This document shows positions 51,301 through 63,300 of a stretch of 64,000 bases of DNA, one piece after another. Each line of letters opens with the position of its first letter. Position 1 is the first letter of the stretch. Below the pieces are notes generated by a model that was not told where the DNA came from, made no database searches, and worked only from the letters and a program-made list of their open reading frames with translations. The translations under genes and the position numbers were made by a program. This DNA is from Lingula anatina (Eukaryota > Brachiopoda > Lingulata > Lingulida > Lingulidae), in the NCBI RefSeq assembly GCF_001039355.2, contig NW_019773748.1, positions 328,291 to 392,290 of the forward strand, given 5' to 3'.

Positions 51301-52248
51301 TTTATGAAATTACTAACCTATCCAAAATAACACTTAAACATGACATAAAATAAGAAAGTAATGCAAATAATAGTAACAGTCATGTTTAGTATTTTTAAGT
51401 AAAAACTTGACTTAATATAATGGTGACTAATAAGTACTAGAAAGTACCACCAAAATCTGTTGAGACCCCTGGGAAAATTTTTTCATAGCATTTTATGTCA
51501 ATATCTTGTACACTATCTATATATGTCAAAATTAATTTCCCCTAAGCACTGATAAGTGATTTCAAACAAAGCAAGAATATGATTGGAACATGGCCTCTGA
51601 GCAAATTAAAGGATGGTAAGTTAACTCAGTTTATAGACAGAAAGCATGATATAACATTGAAAAAAAAATTATGTATATCAAAAAAAAAAATTTATGTGTA
51701 AAAAAAAAAAGGTATTTTTTCATGACAAAGTTATTTTGAAGAAGACTGTATTTACATGCACACACCTCAGACCGGAATGTAAAAAGCTTCATAATATATA
51801 ATGCATCTTGCTGCTATTTTGCTTAAGCAGAAAATAAATAACCTCCACAATGTCATGATATCACGAGACATATTCACAAATTAAAAAGTGCTTAGAAATA
51901 TAAATCTAGGTACACTGTACACATTCAAAAGATACCAGCCACCAGCCATCATTGAGCAATTTGAAAGGTAACTGGCAGCACAAGTGCAAGTGGGTCGATG
52001 AACAGACAGTAAGTATTATGAATAAATGTTTATATGCAAAGGTATTTTTTAACATTAATGAGGTGGGGGGGGGATAAAACATTACAAAGAAATGCTCTGT
52101 TGACACTGTTGACAGCCAGGATATTACTGCGCGGCAATGCAAAAAGAAGGTATAAGAACAACTTACCAGCTGCAGGTCTTGGAACCAAAACTAAGATCGC
52201 CAGCACAAAAGAAAACCACTGTGAACATGATGTCAGCAAAAAAGACAT
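45375..52248 (-). CDS. DGCR2: DGCR2/IDD-like membrane protein with VWC domain and long cytoplasmic tail
   Basis: Four exons in transcript order: 52167..52248, 48537..48809, 48164..48292, 45375..47812. All phases close, giving 973 residues. Residues 1-27 are a signal peptide (MSFLLTSCSQWFSFVLAILV). A von Willebrand C domain (about 33-95) contains EEGSQYIPKGDDPCMVCVC, almost superposable on the vertebrate DGCR2 domain. One membrane span (about 128-149) is followed by HRLRKRR, again as in DGCR2. The cytosolic side starts with PPxY motifs (PPPPY at 198-202, PPAY at 212-215) that can bind WW domains of Nedd4-type ligases. The 2.4-kb last exon encodes most of the ~820-residue disordered tail, with a Ser/Arg-rich region (ERRRSNSGDRARSQSRSRD). 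Vertebrate DGCR2 (~550 residues) also has LDL-A and C-type lectin domains, which are missing here. An upstream in-frame ATG at 52320 exists, but the signal peptide favours 52248. Confidence 0.85.
48810..52166. other. First intron of the DGCR2-like gene (3.4 kb)
   Basis: Scanned for LDL-A or C-type lectin exons in the phase needed by the flanking exons; none was recognised. It is AT-rich with A-runs at 51660-51712. Confidence 0.5.
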
Positions 52249-52946
52249 GCCAACGATACTAAGACCAGGCCCTGTCAGGTGCTCTGCCGGCCTCTCCCTT
52301 CGTTCGTCCGCTCGCCTCATGTCGTTCGTTGTCGTTCGCTACATTGTTCTAATATTTTCCTAAGACACTTGGGGTCACGAATTTGCAAAAGTGCGTCTAA
52401 TTTTACCTCATTTTGGCAAGAAAAAAACAGGTGTCCGTGAATGTTTCACTACATTCCTAAACAAATATGGCAACCTCTCTATTGGTAAGGTCTTAGTATA
52501 AGGCGGTATAAATATTGACGCCATATTCTCCACGATAAAACCTCGTTTTCGATTGATTAAATTACTGTATTTGGAGCAATAGATCATGAATTTATCTAAA
52601 TCGAGACCAAGTTAAGCGAGAGTTATATGAAGACATTACCCGCGGGAGTTCGGTAAGTCAAATTTATCGACTATTTTAGTAAAGCACTTTCTTGAAGCTG
52701 AAAATGCGGTGTTGAGTTGAAAATTTGGGGAAGTTAAGTGCATCAGTGCTTGAACGTCTGCGGCATGGAGCAGAGAATGGTCTTATGCTGTAGTTATATC
52801 TTCTTTTTGATAAGTACTCGGTACAAATGTAGGTGGTTCAGAAATATTCAGATTGGTTCAAAACGGGTATAATTTTTGTACAATATTAGGTTTTAGATCT
52901 ACACTGGTAACATCAACATCAAGTGGATAAACGATTTTATTTGCTA
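52249..52946. promoter_or_regulatory. Divergent promoter region, DGCR2-like / DONSON
   Basis: 698 bp between divergent start codons, with higher CpG content than the neighbouring introns at 52250-52640. No individual motif is claimed. Confidence 0.4.
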
Positions 52947-53771
52947 ATGGATATGGCCCTAGAAACTACCAACTCTGAAACCAGCACAGATGGGTCACCA
53001 CCTAAGTGGAAAAATCCAGCAGAGGTGATGAAGATGAGGAAACGGAAGAAAGCGAAGACTGCTGGACTAGAATCCCAACGGGTGGTTCTCAAACCACACA
53101 ATGTCCAAGTAAGACTGTAATTGCTTACAAGTTGTTAATCTCATACTTTAAAAATAAAATGCTCTCATTCGTTTAAGCACTCTGTCAACTACACAGTACA
53201 CAATGTAAAAACAGTGAGTAAAAAGTTAATGCTGTTGTTTTTTTTCAGAATCTTTCATTGAAAAATGACACAAAAAATTTGAAAAGGAGAAATCCATTTA
53301 GCTGCACGGACTCAGTTAGTAATAAAAGGCTCAATGCACCTGATAGTTACATGAGGTCTACTGAACCTGTGATAGATGCCAGGTTGTTTTCAGTACTAGA
53401 TCAAGATCAGGTAAACGTGTTGAAATATCTTGAAATATGAAATGTTATGTAATATACAGTTTTTAACAAAAGGATAATTTTTAAAATGATGAGTATATGA
53501 ATATTGGACCTTTGTGTGTCAGATAGTTTGAGTGTACACTTTATTTGATAAATATTATTAATTTGCATTAGGTTATAAATAGATAAATTTTTTCCCAGAG
53601 CAAGAAAATTAGTATTGCCTTCTTCAGTAATATTTTTCCTTTGTGGTTTTCATTAAGATCTCAGAAACTGATGGAATTGACCATGCTTTAAAAACCACAA
53701 CAGAGTCACTTCTACAAAGGAATGATGGGTCCAAAAGTTCAAATTTGAGAATAAACTCCTTTCCTCAGGTC

Positions 53772-53831
<60 letters not shown>

Positions 53832-56800
53832 TTGAGACTTATGTTTTTATGTACAGACACAGATGTGTCTGTACATATAGCCCTCATCTGCGTCTGTCGT
53901 CGCCGTCGTCGCCGTGCACTTTTACCGATAACACGATAAATGGAAAACTGTTTTTTCTTTTGGTATGAAACTTACAGAACTTATGAATATTCATAATACG
54001 CAGGTCAAGTTCGAAAATCAGCATGATCGGGTCACTTTTAGGGAATTTATGCTGTTTTTTCACTTTTTCAGCATATATGCAGCACTGATAACACGATAAG
54101 TGGAAAACCATTTTACCTTTTGATTTGAAACTTACAAAACTGATGAATATTCATAATACGCCAGTCAAGTTCGAAAATCAGCATGATTGGGTCATTTTTC
54201 GGGAATTTATGCTGTTTTTTCACTTTTTTCAGCATATATGCAGCACCGATAACACCATAAGTGGAAATCAATTTACCTTTTGGCTTGAAACTTGCAGAAC
54301 TGATAAATATTCATAATACGCAAGTCAAGTTCGAAAATCAGCATGATTCGATTATTGTTAAGGAATTTATGCTGTTTTTTCCCTNTGATTGAGACTTATG
54401 TTTTTTTTTTCATTTCTATTAAACCTGTAACTTTGGAAGAAAAAAATTACAAGAGAGCATGCAATTTGTCAGTATAGGCTGTTTCAGTAGAAAATGTAAC
54501 GCACAAAAAGAACTACCCTCTTTATTGAATCCAGTAATTTAAAAACATTTATTGTGTTTTACAAGTAAGTTAATTGTTCCAGTTTAAAGTTGTTTGAACT
54601 TGGTTTTCATATTTCAGGTACCTGTTAAACCAGATGAAACGCAGCAAAGAGAAAAAAGCTTACCCTGTGATTGGAGTTTACGCCTTAAAATGAGGTTTAC
54701 ATCCCCTAAGTCATTTGCCTGGTGTGGAGCTTTAAAGGGCAATGAGGAAGCCAGTGGGATTGTCAACTTTACTTGTTGTAACCCTCATAAGGGGTCAGCA
54801 CTGAAGGTGAGACATGTAAAATTGATAACCTCTGAAACTCTAAACATCAAAGCCTTGTGAGTGAGTGCAGGGGCTGAGATCATTTCAAAGAATTTGTCAC
54901 TCCATGACAACTCTCTTCCTGAAAACTTTTCACCTCATCCATTCATATGAAAAATTTAGAAGAGAAGTGCCACCACACTGTATAAGAATAGTGTCTAAAG
55001 CTACCCTAGTAACATGCTAAGGTTAGATCTCGAGTGGCTAGTACTGAGCAAGAAAAATGTTTAGAAAAATAAAACCTCTGTGGGATGGACCATTTGTTGA
55101 ATAAACCATATAGATGTGCTATTAATGTTGTTGTAGATATTTTACAAGGATAAATTACTACAGATGCTATTCAAATTAATTTTGATGCCGATACTGATCA
55201 CACCAAGAACCATATGCTAGGGTTGGATGTATGTAATTTTTTTTAGACTCTTATTTTAAATTCGTACTTTTCATTCTCAAGGTAAATTGAGTTGGTGTTT
55301 TGATGCCATGTACTTTTGCAGGACAGCACGTTGTCAGGGCTCCGGTTCCAGGAGGCGTGCATGTACTGGATCCACCCTAACATTCCTTGGCTCAGGATGT
55401 TTCCAAGGATAACAGGAGATGTCAAAATAAGGTGGATAAATGACTTCTTTGTGAAATACAAGAATGTTGTTTATTCTGACTCTGACCAAGACAACTATAT
55501 TATATTCAGTGTGATTGATTTCTCCCTTAAGGTAGATCGGTCGTTACGTAATTTGACGATTTGCGCAATTTTAGCGCATCGTCAATCGTCTCTAACGACA
55601 CTTCAGTCTGTTTTATCAATTTGAGGAAATAAAACAATTATCTATAAGATAAACATACATTATCAACTTGTCTGTAACTCTGTATGATCGATACAGATTT
55701 TCGACAACATTGTCGACTATGATTCCATACGACAACTGTAGCACGTTCATAGACTTGCCCTTCAAGAAATCGCTCCTTTTCCAATTTGAATTGGCACTAG
55801 AAAAAGTATGACAGCTAAAGCTCACAAATTATGCACATAGGTGCTATATCATGTAAAGAATAAGTGTTGTAAATTCCAATCAAAGTGGCTGCGTACATTT
55901 TGAGGTAGAACGCCCTGAATGTACTGCTGCAAACCGTAGCTTAGATTTCGACGAAAACCGGAAGTGCGTCGTAACGCCACTCATTTGGACTTAGAGAAAT
56001 TTGGACTGAGAAATATTTCGTAGCTTATACAAATGTTCAGAAAATGGCCATACAGCTTGAAGAAAATTCACTAATCAAAATTGAAACTGCGTTATATTAT
56101 ACAGAAACAATTGTGCACTTCTGACCTCTACTTGTCTGTGTCAGTGTAAACAAAGTGTACTGAACGCACCGCAAGCAAGCACGTGAATGCCGCATTTGAT
56201 ACTTTGTATCAGACGCTTCATTTTACTTGACAACACCGTGTTTACGATGTCACGTTCATGTTATATTCATAAATAAATAACAATAGCAATGAACTATTTT
56301 CATATGCATGAGTATTCCCCTTATTACTCTCTTCAATAATTTGGTTGTTAAGTTAATGGCTTACACCTTCGCATCAGTATGACAAATCTGAAAATAGCTG
56401 AGTATACTCACTTCAACTGTTAAACATAATGAAAGTTTTTAATGTACTTAGATGTCTCTCCACACACACAGACACAAATTAAAAAAAAAATAAAATAAAA
56501 TAAAAATAACGATTTAGTGCAAAAACACCCATTTTCCCATTGATTTGAATGGGGACTTCCGACTAGTGCGTCACACAGGGTGTAACGCACTTCAACTTGG
56601 CGTAGTTCTCTTATTTGATCGGTGACCCCCATTTTTTTTGGCAAAATTTAAATCCACTTGGATGCCTCTTTACACAAAAACTTTTTTATTTAAATTCAAA
56701 CTTTAGAAAAATCATAAAAAATAACGTTTTGGTGAAAATCACCCATTTGCCCATTGATTTGAATGGGGACTAGTGCGTCACGCAAGGTGTAATGCACTTC

Positions 56801-59440
56801 AACTTGGCGTAGTTCTCTTATTTGGTCGGTGACCCCCAATTTTTTTGGCAAAATTTAAATGTACTTGGAGGCCTCTTTACACAAAAAATTTTTTTTAAAA
56901 ATTCGAACGTCAGAAAGTCATAAAAAATAATGCTTTAGTGAAAAAACACCCATTTTCCCATTGATTTGAATGGGGACTAGTGCGATATGCAGGGTGTATC
57001 ATATTTGGGCCTAGTTCTCTTATTTGGTCGGTGACCCCCAATTTTTTTTGCAAATTTTTAATGTACTTGGGTGTCTCTTCAAACAAAATTTTTTTTAAAA
57101 AAATTCGAACGTTGGAACATGTAACGACCGATCTACCTTAAGATGTGAATTGCAGTCAGTGCCTTTTTATTGTCAGCACCAAGTTATGTTTGAAGGGTGC
57201 TTGTAAATCCATTTGGAGTTGGTTTCTTTTCTTTTCTCATGACTGTTTTTAAGTGCAATAACAGCACTTGGCCTAAAACAAGTATATTCAATGATTTTGA
57301 TAAAAGTGCAAGTACATATAATTGTAATTTCCAACAGTTGATGTACTATAACCTTAATGATGGATGTTAACTGTCTTGATATTTTTAAAATGCAAAAAAG
57401 TACATGAAAGCAGTCTCTTTTGTCATTTCAGTAATCCTAATACTCTTACTGTTGATGAAGATATCAGAAAACATTTGTTGGCAGATTGGTAAGTGAAAGT
57501 ATTTAGAAAATATCCTTGCTCTATAAGTTTTATTGATAGATAAATGCTTTTTTTTTTTGGCTGACAGGAATATTACTCATGATATTATTTGCGTTTTAGG
57601 ATTGAAAGCTTCACTTCAGTGTTTCAGCTTGTCAGGGCAAATTTGTGTCCCTATTTCTACGTATGTACACATCAGTTCAGTGTGCTGTTTCGTGCAGCAG
57701 GGATAGGTGGCAGCACTGACATGGACGCTATTCTCACACCCTCTACTCGAGGTTTAAGGGAGGCAATGCAAGCTGAAGGTAAGGCTTTCTATCATGATAA
57801 ATGTTTATGGTGTGTATGGGTTTATTTATGCAGTTGACGCACAACACGATATAAATACAATACAATATATGTACAATGTAAAGCAAAGTGTTCATCAGAA
57901 TGGTCTTAATGAACATTTTAAGAGATGTGTAAGGCTGTATTCCCAGAGCTTTTAGATCGATCTATCCCCGCGGGTAGTCTCACTAGATTACTGTCAGATA
58001 ATCCGGTTTAAATGTCCGTCCCGCCTACTACAAGCTGTAAGGGGGTAATTAACTTTTGTGTCCGCCTGGCTGACAGCTATTTAGCGTGAACCCCCAGGGA
58101 GTTAGGTCGATCTAAAGTAGATTGATCTAATCTCTGGAAATGGGGTCTAACTTGTTGATTATTGTAATCCATTTAGTTTGAGGTTCAAAGAAGTATTATA
58201 CATTACTAATGTATTATTGGGATTTTTTAGGAATAGAATTCACCTTGCCCCTTAGACCAGCTAGACAAAGCAGCAGTAACCAAATACCCAATTCCCAGGC
58301 AAACGCTGAAGGTGAACAAAAGGACAAAGTATCTGCTACTGATGAAAGTGCCAGTAGAAGTCCACTAGCACCAGAAGATGATGCAGCAGAAGATCACGTA
58401 GAAGAAGATATAGAGGACACAGATGGGGGTGCACAAACATGGCTTGAGAGTCTAGGCGTGGATAAAACCAAGTTTCCTGAACTGGAGGCTACAAAAGTCA
58501 AACTGTATCTTTTATTTTAGTATTGAATCATGAAACATAAGTTTATGAAGAAGATCTTAAATTGCTCTTCATTAAGATTTTTATGTATTATGAGCGTCAA
58601 GAAATTAGCTATATTAATTTCATTTGAGTCACATTGTTGGTAGACCTTAACTTGTCTCAGTCAGCGTGAAGGTTTCCGTGCCATTGACAATAGACCAGAG
58701 TCTACAGTATATGTGGAAGGCAATGAAGTGCAGGCTCTGTATAACTTCCTGTTGAACTGCAAAAGCTGTATAGCCAATACTGGTGCTCAGACTGGGATTC
58801 CGCCCACCATCCTGTCCCCTGTGGCTTTTAAGGGAGCTACTTTGAAGAGTTTAAAAGTAAGTTTGTTTTTTATATATATATATATTAAAATAATAGATTT
58901 GTTCTTAAATTTCATATTTTGATAAGAAATTTCTTACCTCCAAAGTAAACAAATTCAGTATGTCATTTTATTGACAGAACAAAAAATGTTAATTCTTTTT
59001 GACTTAAAGATGGATTATTTGTGGTAAATTACACTGTCTTGTTCATTTCCATTGCAATCTTTACCATGATAAGCTTACGGGCAATTGCTTTTCTCCCCCA
59101 TCAGGTTCATCAAGGAAAAGTTCGACAACAGGCCACAGATGGCAGCACCAACACAGTTTTCATGGTGGAGGTAGTTGGTCCCATCCTCCCTCACACACTA
59201 TTCAAACTGTGCAGACTCTTTGAAAGCTCACAGGAACAGCAATTTTCTGCTGTCTGTCATGTACATGAGCCAACGGTGCCTTTCAATGGCATTATGACTG
59301 TCAAAAAATCTGGTAGTTTGGATACCGTTGTTGATCCATTGGATGTTGAACACTATATCAAGGATGGAAAAAACATAGAAAAACAGGCAATTCGAGAAAT
59401 AGCTTGTGATGGGTTATTGTATTCCTGGACAATGACTTGA
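52947..59440 (+). CDS. DONSON: DONSON, replication fork / CMG assembly protein
   Basis: Ten exons: 52947..53108, 53249..53410, 53658..53768, 54618..54806, 55322..55431, 57432..57488, 57600..57778, 58231..58504, 58661..58856, 59105..59440. All phases close, giving 591 residues (human 566). Recognition rests on [80 protein letters not shown], and [19 protein letters not shown]. Each aligns with vertebrate DONSON in order. The N-terminal 170 residues are basic and Ser-rich and poorly conserved. An acidic segment ([17 protein letters not shown]) precedes the [15 protein letters not shown] motif. Family knowledge: DONSON helps deliver GINS to the Mcm2-7 helicase during replication initiation and protects stalled forks in the nucleus. 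Exon 5 uses the AAG|GTGGAT donor; this is the phase-compatible choice. Introns 3, 5 and 7 carry transposons. Confidence 0.94.
53778..53830. repeat. (GT)n microsatellite in DONSON intron 3
   Basis: About 26 GT units starting 10 bp after the exon 3 donor and abutting the Helentron-like element. Confidence 0.95.
53849..54384 (+). mobile_element. Helentron/pearl-like non-autonomous element with ~160-bp internal repeats
   Basis: It begins with a 28-bp palindrome (ATGTACAGACACA, 2-base loop, then its complement). A CGTCGTCGCCGTCGTCGCCG microsatellite-like stretch follows at about 53896-53915. Then come nearly three tandem units, with anchors GATAACACGATAA at 53927, 54087 and 54248 (period 160-161 bp). 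Each unit contains ATTCATAATACGC and TTCGAAAATCAGCATGAT. This order (hairpin, CG-rich microsatellite, ~160-bp tandem core) resembles the pearl-type, Helitron-derived elements described from bivalves. It is cut by the N at 54385. Confidence 0.65.
55531..57137. mobile_element. 1.6-kb TTAA-flanked transposon with 17-bp inverted repeats
   Basis: Perfect terminal inverted repeats, GGTAGATCGGTCGTTAC at 55531-55547 and its complement at 57121-57137, are flanked on both sides by TTAA (55527-55530 and 57138-57141). Target choice and TIR layout fit a piggyBac-type element. No transposase frame is present, so it is non-autonomous. It lies in DONSON intron 5. Confidence 0.85.
56436..57118. repeat. ~210-bp tandem repeats inside the TTAA element
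   Basis: Three full-length-like units share CCATTGATTTGAATGGGGAC, AGTTCTCTTATTTG and GGTGACCCCCA. CACCCATTT anchors fall at 56526, 56740 and 56947, so the period is 207-214 bp. Each unit ends in an A/T-rich run. Confidence 0.85.
57940..58140. mobile_element. ~200-bp MITE-like element in DONSON intron 7
   Basis: The left end TTCCCAGAGCTTTTAGATCG and the complement of the right end TTTCCAGAGATTAGATC form imperfect terminal inverted repeats. The interior is GC-richer than the intron. No certain target duplication was found. Confidence 0.55.
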
Positions 59441-60371
59441 ATTCATGGTACACCTTGAACTGTTCCTTCATTTGAAAATTTGTGGTTTTACTCCATTTTT
59501 AATAATTGAATGTTTACCAGGCTCTTTTATTAATGATAAAAATTATTTAACATATTGTGAATAATATACTGTTATAAACGATTTTAAACTTGTAAATTCA
59601 TGTAGATAATTTAATACATAAAGAAATGCTCTCAATTTTATTTTGTTGTGATATGTTCAAATTTATATGAAACTCATAACCAATCTATTTTTCAAGTGTG
59701 TCATGTTTTTCTTTTTGTTAACATTTTATTTTGATGAATAGGAATTGCCAGAAATGGAAGAAAATGNTTAACGCTGAAAGTGCACGGCGACTGCGACGGC
59801 GACATGATCGGCGACGGCGACGACAGACGCAGGTGATAGCAATATGTACAGACACATCTGTGTCTGTACATAAAAAGGTGTAGATAAATGTACCAAAAAC
59901 TTTGAAGTGCCACTCTTCTTACACAAACATTTTTTTTCAAATTAATATATTTAATAGACCTGAAGTATGAAAAAAAAGTGAGAATCAATTAAGATTTGAA
60001 GACCTTTTTAAGTTTTCAATGATAGTTTTTATATTTTTAGTATTAACACTATAACTTCTGTTGTATTGTTTTTGTATAAAACCCATTTGAAAAAATAAGA
60101 CTGACATGAATGTTTTCTAAAATATATTTTAAGTGACTCTGAAGAATGACAAAAAAAAATATTCAATAAAATTGAGTGTCTCTGATGCACTGAACAAACA
60201 GTTCTGATCAGGTGGTATGCTGGTTCTTAGAACATTCATATATCTGACATTATGGCAAAAGAATAGGTAAAACGTCCTCTTCACTTTGTTACTGCTTTGC
60301 CATATAGACCATTGAAAACTTTGCTATTATCTTGTATATTACACATGTAAATTGAGTTCTGAGAAATTGTT
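59441..60371. other. Tail-to-tail region between DONSON and SON
   Basis: 931 bp between the two stops. It holds both 3' UTRs, an N at 59767 and a fragment of the palindrome-ended element. No coding exon. Confidence 0.6.
59768..59871 (-). mobile_element. Second, truncated copy of the palindrome-ended element
   Basis: Reverse-oriented relative of the element at 53849. The 28-bp palindrome sits at 59844-59871, preceded by the complement of the CTGCGTCTGTCGTCGCCGTC stretch and a GTGCACTTT start. It is cut at the N at 59767, before any 160-bp unit appears. Confidence 0.75.
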
Positions 60372-63300
60372 CTATGTGGCACTGTCCCTTGGCACCAGAC
60401 CCATGGCTTGCAGACATACTGTGGCAGCCATAGCTTTGGCTGCTTTCTTATTGTTACATGCCACTGATGGCTGGTACTCTGTGTTGTTGACTTTCACCTG
60501 CAGTAAAAAAAATTCCCATTTAAATACTAGCTATAAGTTACTTCATCTGATATTGTTTAAAAAATACAGAAGCTTTCTCATTGGAATAATATAAATTTCT
60601 ATTGCATTTTTTACCCAAATTCCTAACTATTGAATAAAACGTTTTAATATTGTTATTCGGTACATTTATTAAAACAGAAAGTGGTAAATTGTTTCATACT
60701 TTGAACAGGAAATTCTTTTTGTGAGATGGTCCTTCTTCAAAAACGAGCTGAAAGTTTGGTGATCCCCATCTTCTTTTATTACACAGTTCAACCAGTGCAG
60801 ACACAGGATGTTTACCTAGACATCAAAATACAGCAATATTATTTAAGTCACAAAGGAAGTGTCAGCATCAAGAAATACATTTGCTCCCTCATTTAGAAAT
60901 CCTTATTAAAGTGAGTTGAATCAAATTATATTTATATATATTATTTCTATGTATTTATCAACAATTTAAATTTGAAAAAAAAAAAAAAAAACTTTTCCAC
61001 TGTTTACACAATGTTTTTTTTTTTTTAACTTACCAGATAAATCTTTTGGCATTTTTGCCACAGGTGCTTTCTTGGGTCCTTCTCCTTCTCCATACAATCC
61101 TGAAATAGTTCATATGTGAAACTGTAAGCAGTCTGAATTTTATGCTCTAAAGTATTCATTCTATTCACTGCTACAACAAATGAACTGTATACTAAGGCTT
61201 TTGTTGGAGTCCTTTTTGGACTAAACAAAATAGCTACTAATAGATATAATTGTTAAAATTTCCACTAGTTCCAAGGGGCTTGTAATTCTCCAGGATTGCC
61301 ACATGATATTACATGGACAAAAGAGCATATATAACATAAATTATGGTACCTTTAAGTATATATATCCACAATACAGACCACTTCTTTATGCTGCAATACA
61401 CAAAATATTAGATGATTATAAGCTTACCTTTTCTGTCCATTTTGACGTCCAACATAAGAGGTTCACTGGGACCTTCATTATTCTTCCCTAGGCCCTCTCC
61501 AGGCTTCCAGCCCATCTTCCGTAGTAATAGCATCCCTACCCCACCCTGTAGTGGAAGGGCATTCACCAGCTGGTTCTACAATATACACATTAAATCAATG
61601 CCAGGTTAAATGTTTTCTTCTTGTCTTTTTTATAGGTGTTCATTTTTTCATTATGCATTAGATTTATGATATCTGTACTTTACAAAGAATAAATGTGAAC
61701 AACTCTTAACATTTACAAAAACATAATACTTGTAATATGACATGTTTTAATGTGTAGTATGAAAGGAAAGGACTGGATGTTGAATATGGTGGAACATTTA
61801 AAATGCAATCTCTTGAATAGTCGTTTCAAATTAAACAATTTACAAATGTAATTTTTGTTAACAGCACAACTGAAAAAAACAAAATATCATGCTATGTTTA
61901 TTAAAAAAATTACGCTTTAGGCAGAATACAAAAGATCTGGCAATAAGACAAATTTTAGTACTGATTAGAATCTTTTACAAAGCTGTTATTCCACATAAAG
62001 ATAACTTTTAACCAAAATACTACTTTTGGGTAATTTGATTTTCAAAACTGTCCTATAGTCATACAATCAAGAAAATTTCAGGGTCATTTTCAGCATTTTG
62101 TTAACTAAATCACCTCAGTCACGACTCTCATCACAGAAACACCGAGAAGTCAGAACCTTGATAAAATGTTTCAAAGTGCTGTTTCCTATTGGATGGTTTC
62201 TGTAATGAGAACTTACCCACACTTGACAGGAAGTAGCAAAACAGTAGTCTTAGGTCTCCCAGGTCGTGAGCATATGTAAGATTACACTGGCACAAACAGT
62301 TGTGTCTGTATAGCTGGCAGGTAACAAGTGATCCTACAACAAGCTTTCAATGCACTCATTTCACATATAACTGGCTGTAAAATGTTTGAGCCAAATACAT
62401 GTGGAAACAGTGCAAGACCATTTTCTGGTGAAACTGAATCTGGCCACATAAAACAAGATCACCAAGTTGAAGGTATGAACTCATTGTTTTCTAACATATT
62501 TTATGTATTCTTTCTAAAATGAAACTTAAACGGGTTTTAGAAACAGTGTACGCAATTAGTTCGTGCAATAATTCTTTTAAGTTATGTCCTTCTTGGCATC
62601 TTTGAAACCAAAGTCAATTCACTGATAATGATCACAGCAGTGGGACTACATGGATATGTACAAACACACTGATGATTTTCATATATTTCAAATTCATTAC
62701 AAAACCAAAAGCATACTCTCAACAAGAGCAGATCTATTTTCGGACCCATTTATTTAGACCTCAGCTCAAATACTGTTCAAAATATCTTTGCAATTTGTGA
62801 AGAATCCCACCACTGGAGAATTGTTGTTGTAGCTCACCAATGTGGAATCCTGCCATGGGAAAGCGAATTTCCCATCACAGGATTCCAGATTAGTGGTGTC
62901 TTAGCAAGGGAATATATTTCATTTCCCATGCTAAGATGCCCCCTGAAAAAAACTCAGCAGCCTTTTGCTTATCACCCTTAGTTAAAACATAATTAGCATG
63001 TGTCCTGAAACAAGTGCCTCCCATTTATCAGACACTCTCATAAGCATTGCATCTCAACTGCTACCATACCACTTGTAGGGTAGGCAAGATGCAACAACAG
63101 GACAGGAAAGAAAGTCAGGTCTTCTTGTCTTCATCACTTGAACTACATTCACACGGACTGCATCATCTGAAATGCTTCTCTTCATGACTTCAAGTGTGTG
63201 TTTGCCAAAAAATTCACTTTGACAGATAACTCATGCAAACCTATACTAAAACATGCAAACCCTAAAACCTTTCACCTTGCAACAAAGCTCAGTCTTAACC

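Noticed and set aside
55432-55624. Long open extension of DONSON exon 5
   Set aside because: It runs into the TTAA element's terminal repeat. The earlier AAG|GTGGAT donor has the right phase and gives the conserved spacing to the next exon.
59701-59988. Minus-strand 95-codon frame covering the second palindrome element
   Set aside because: It reads through a transposon fragment and an N; it has no domain.
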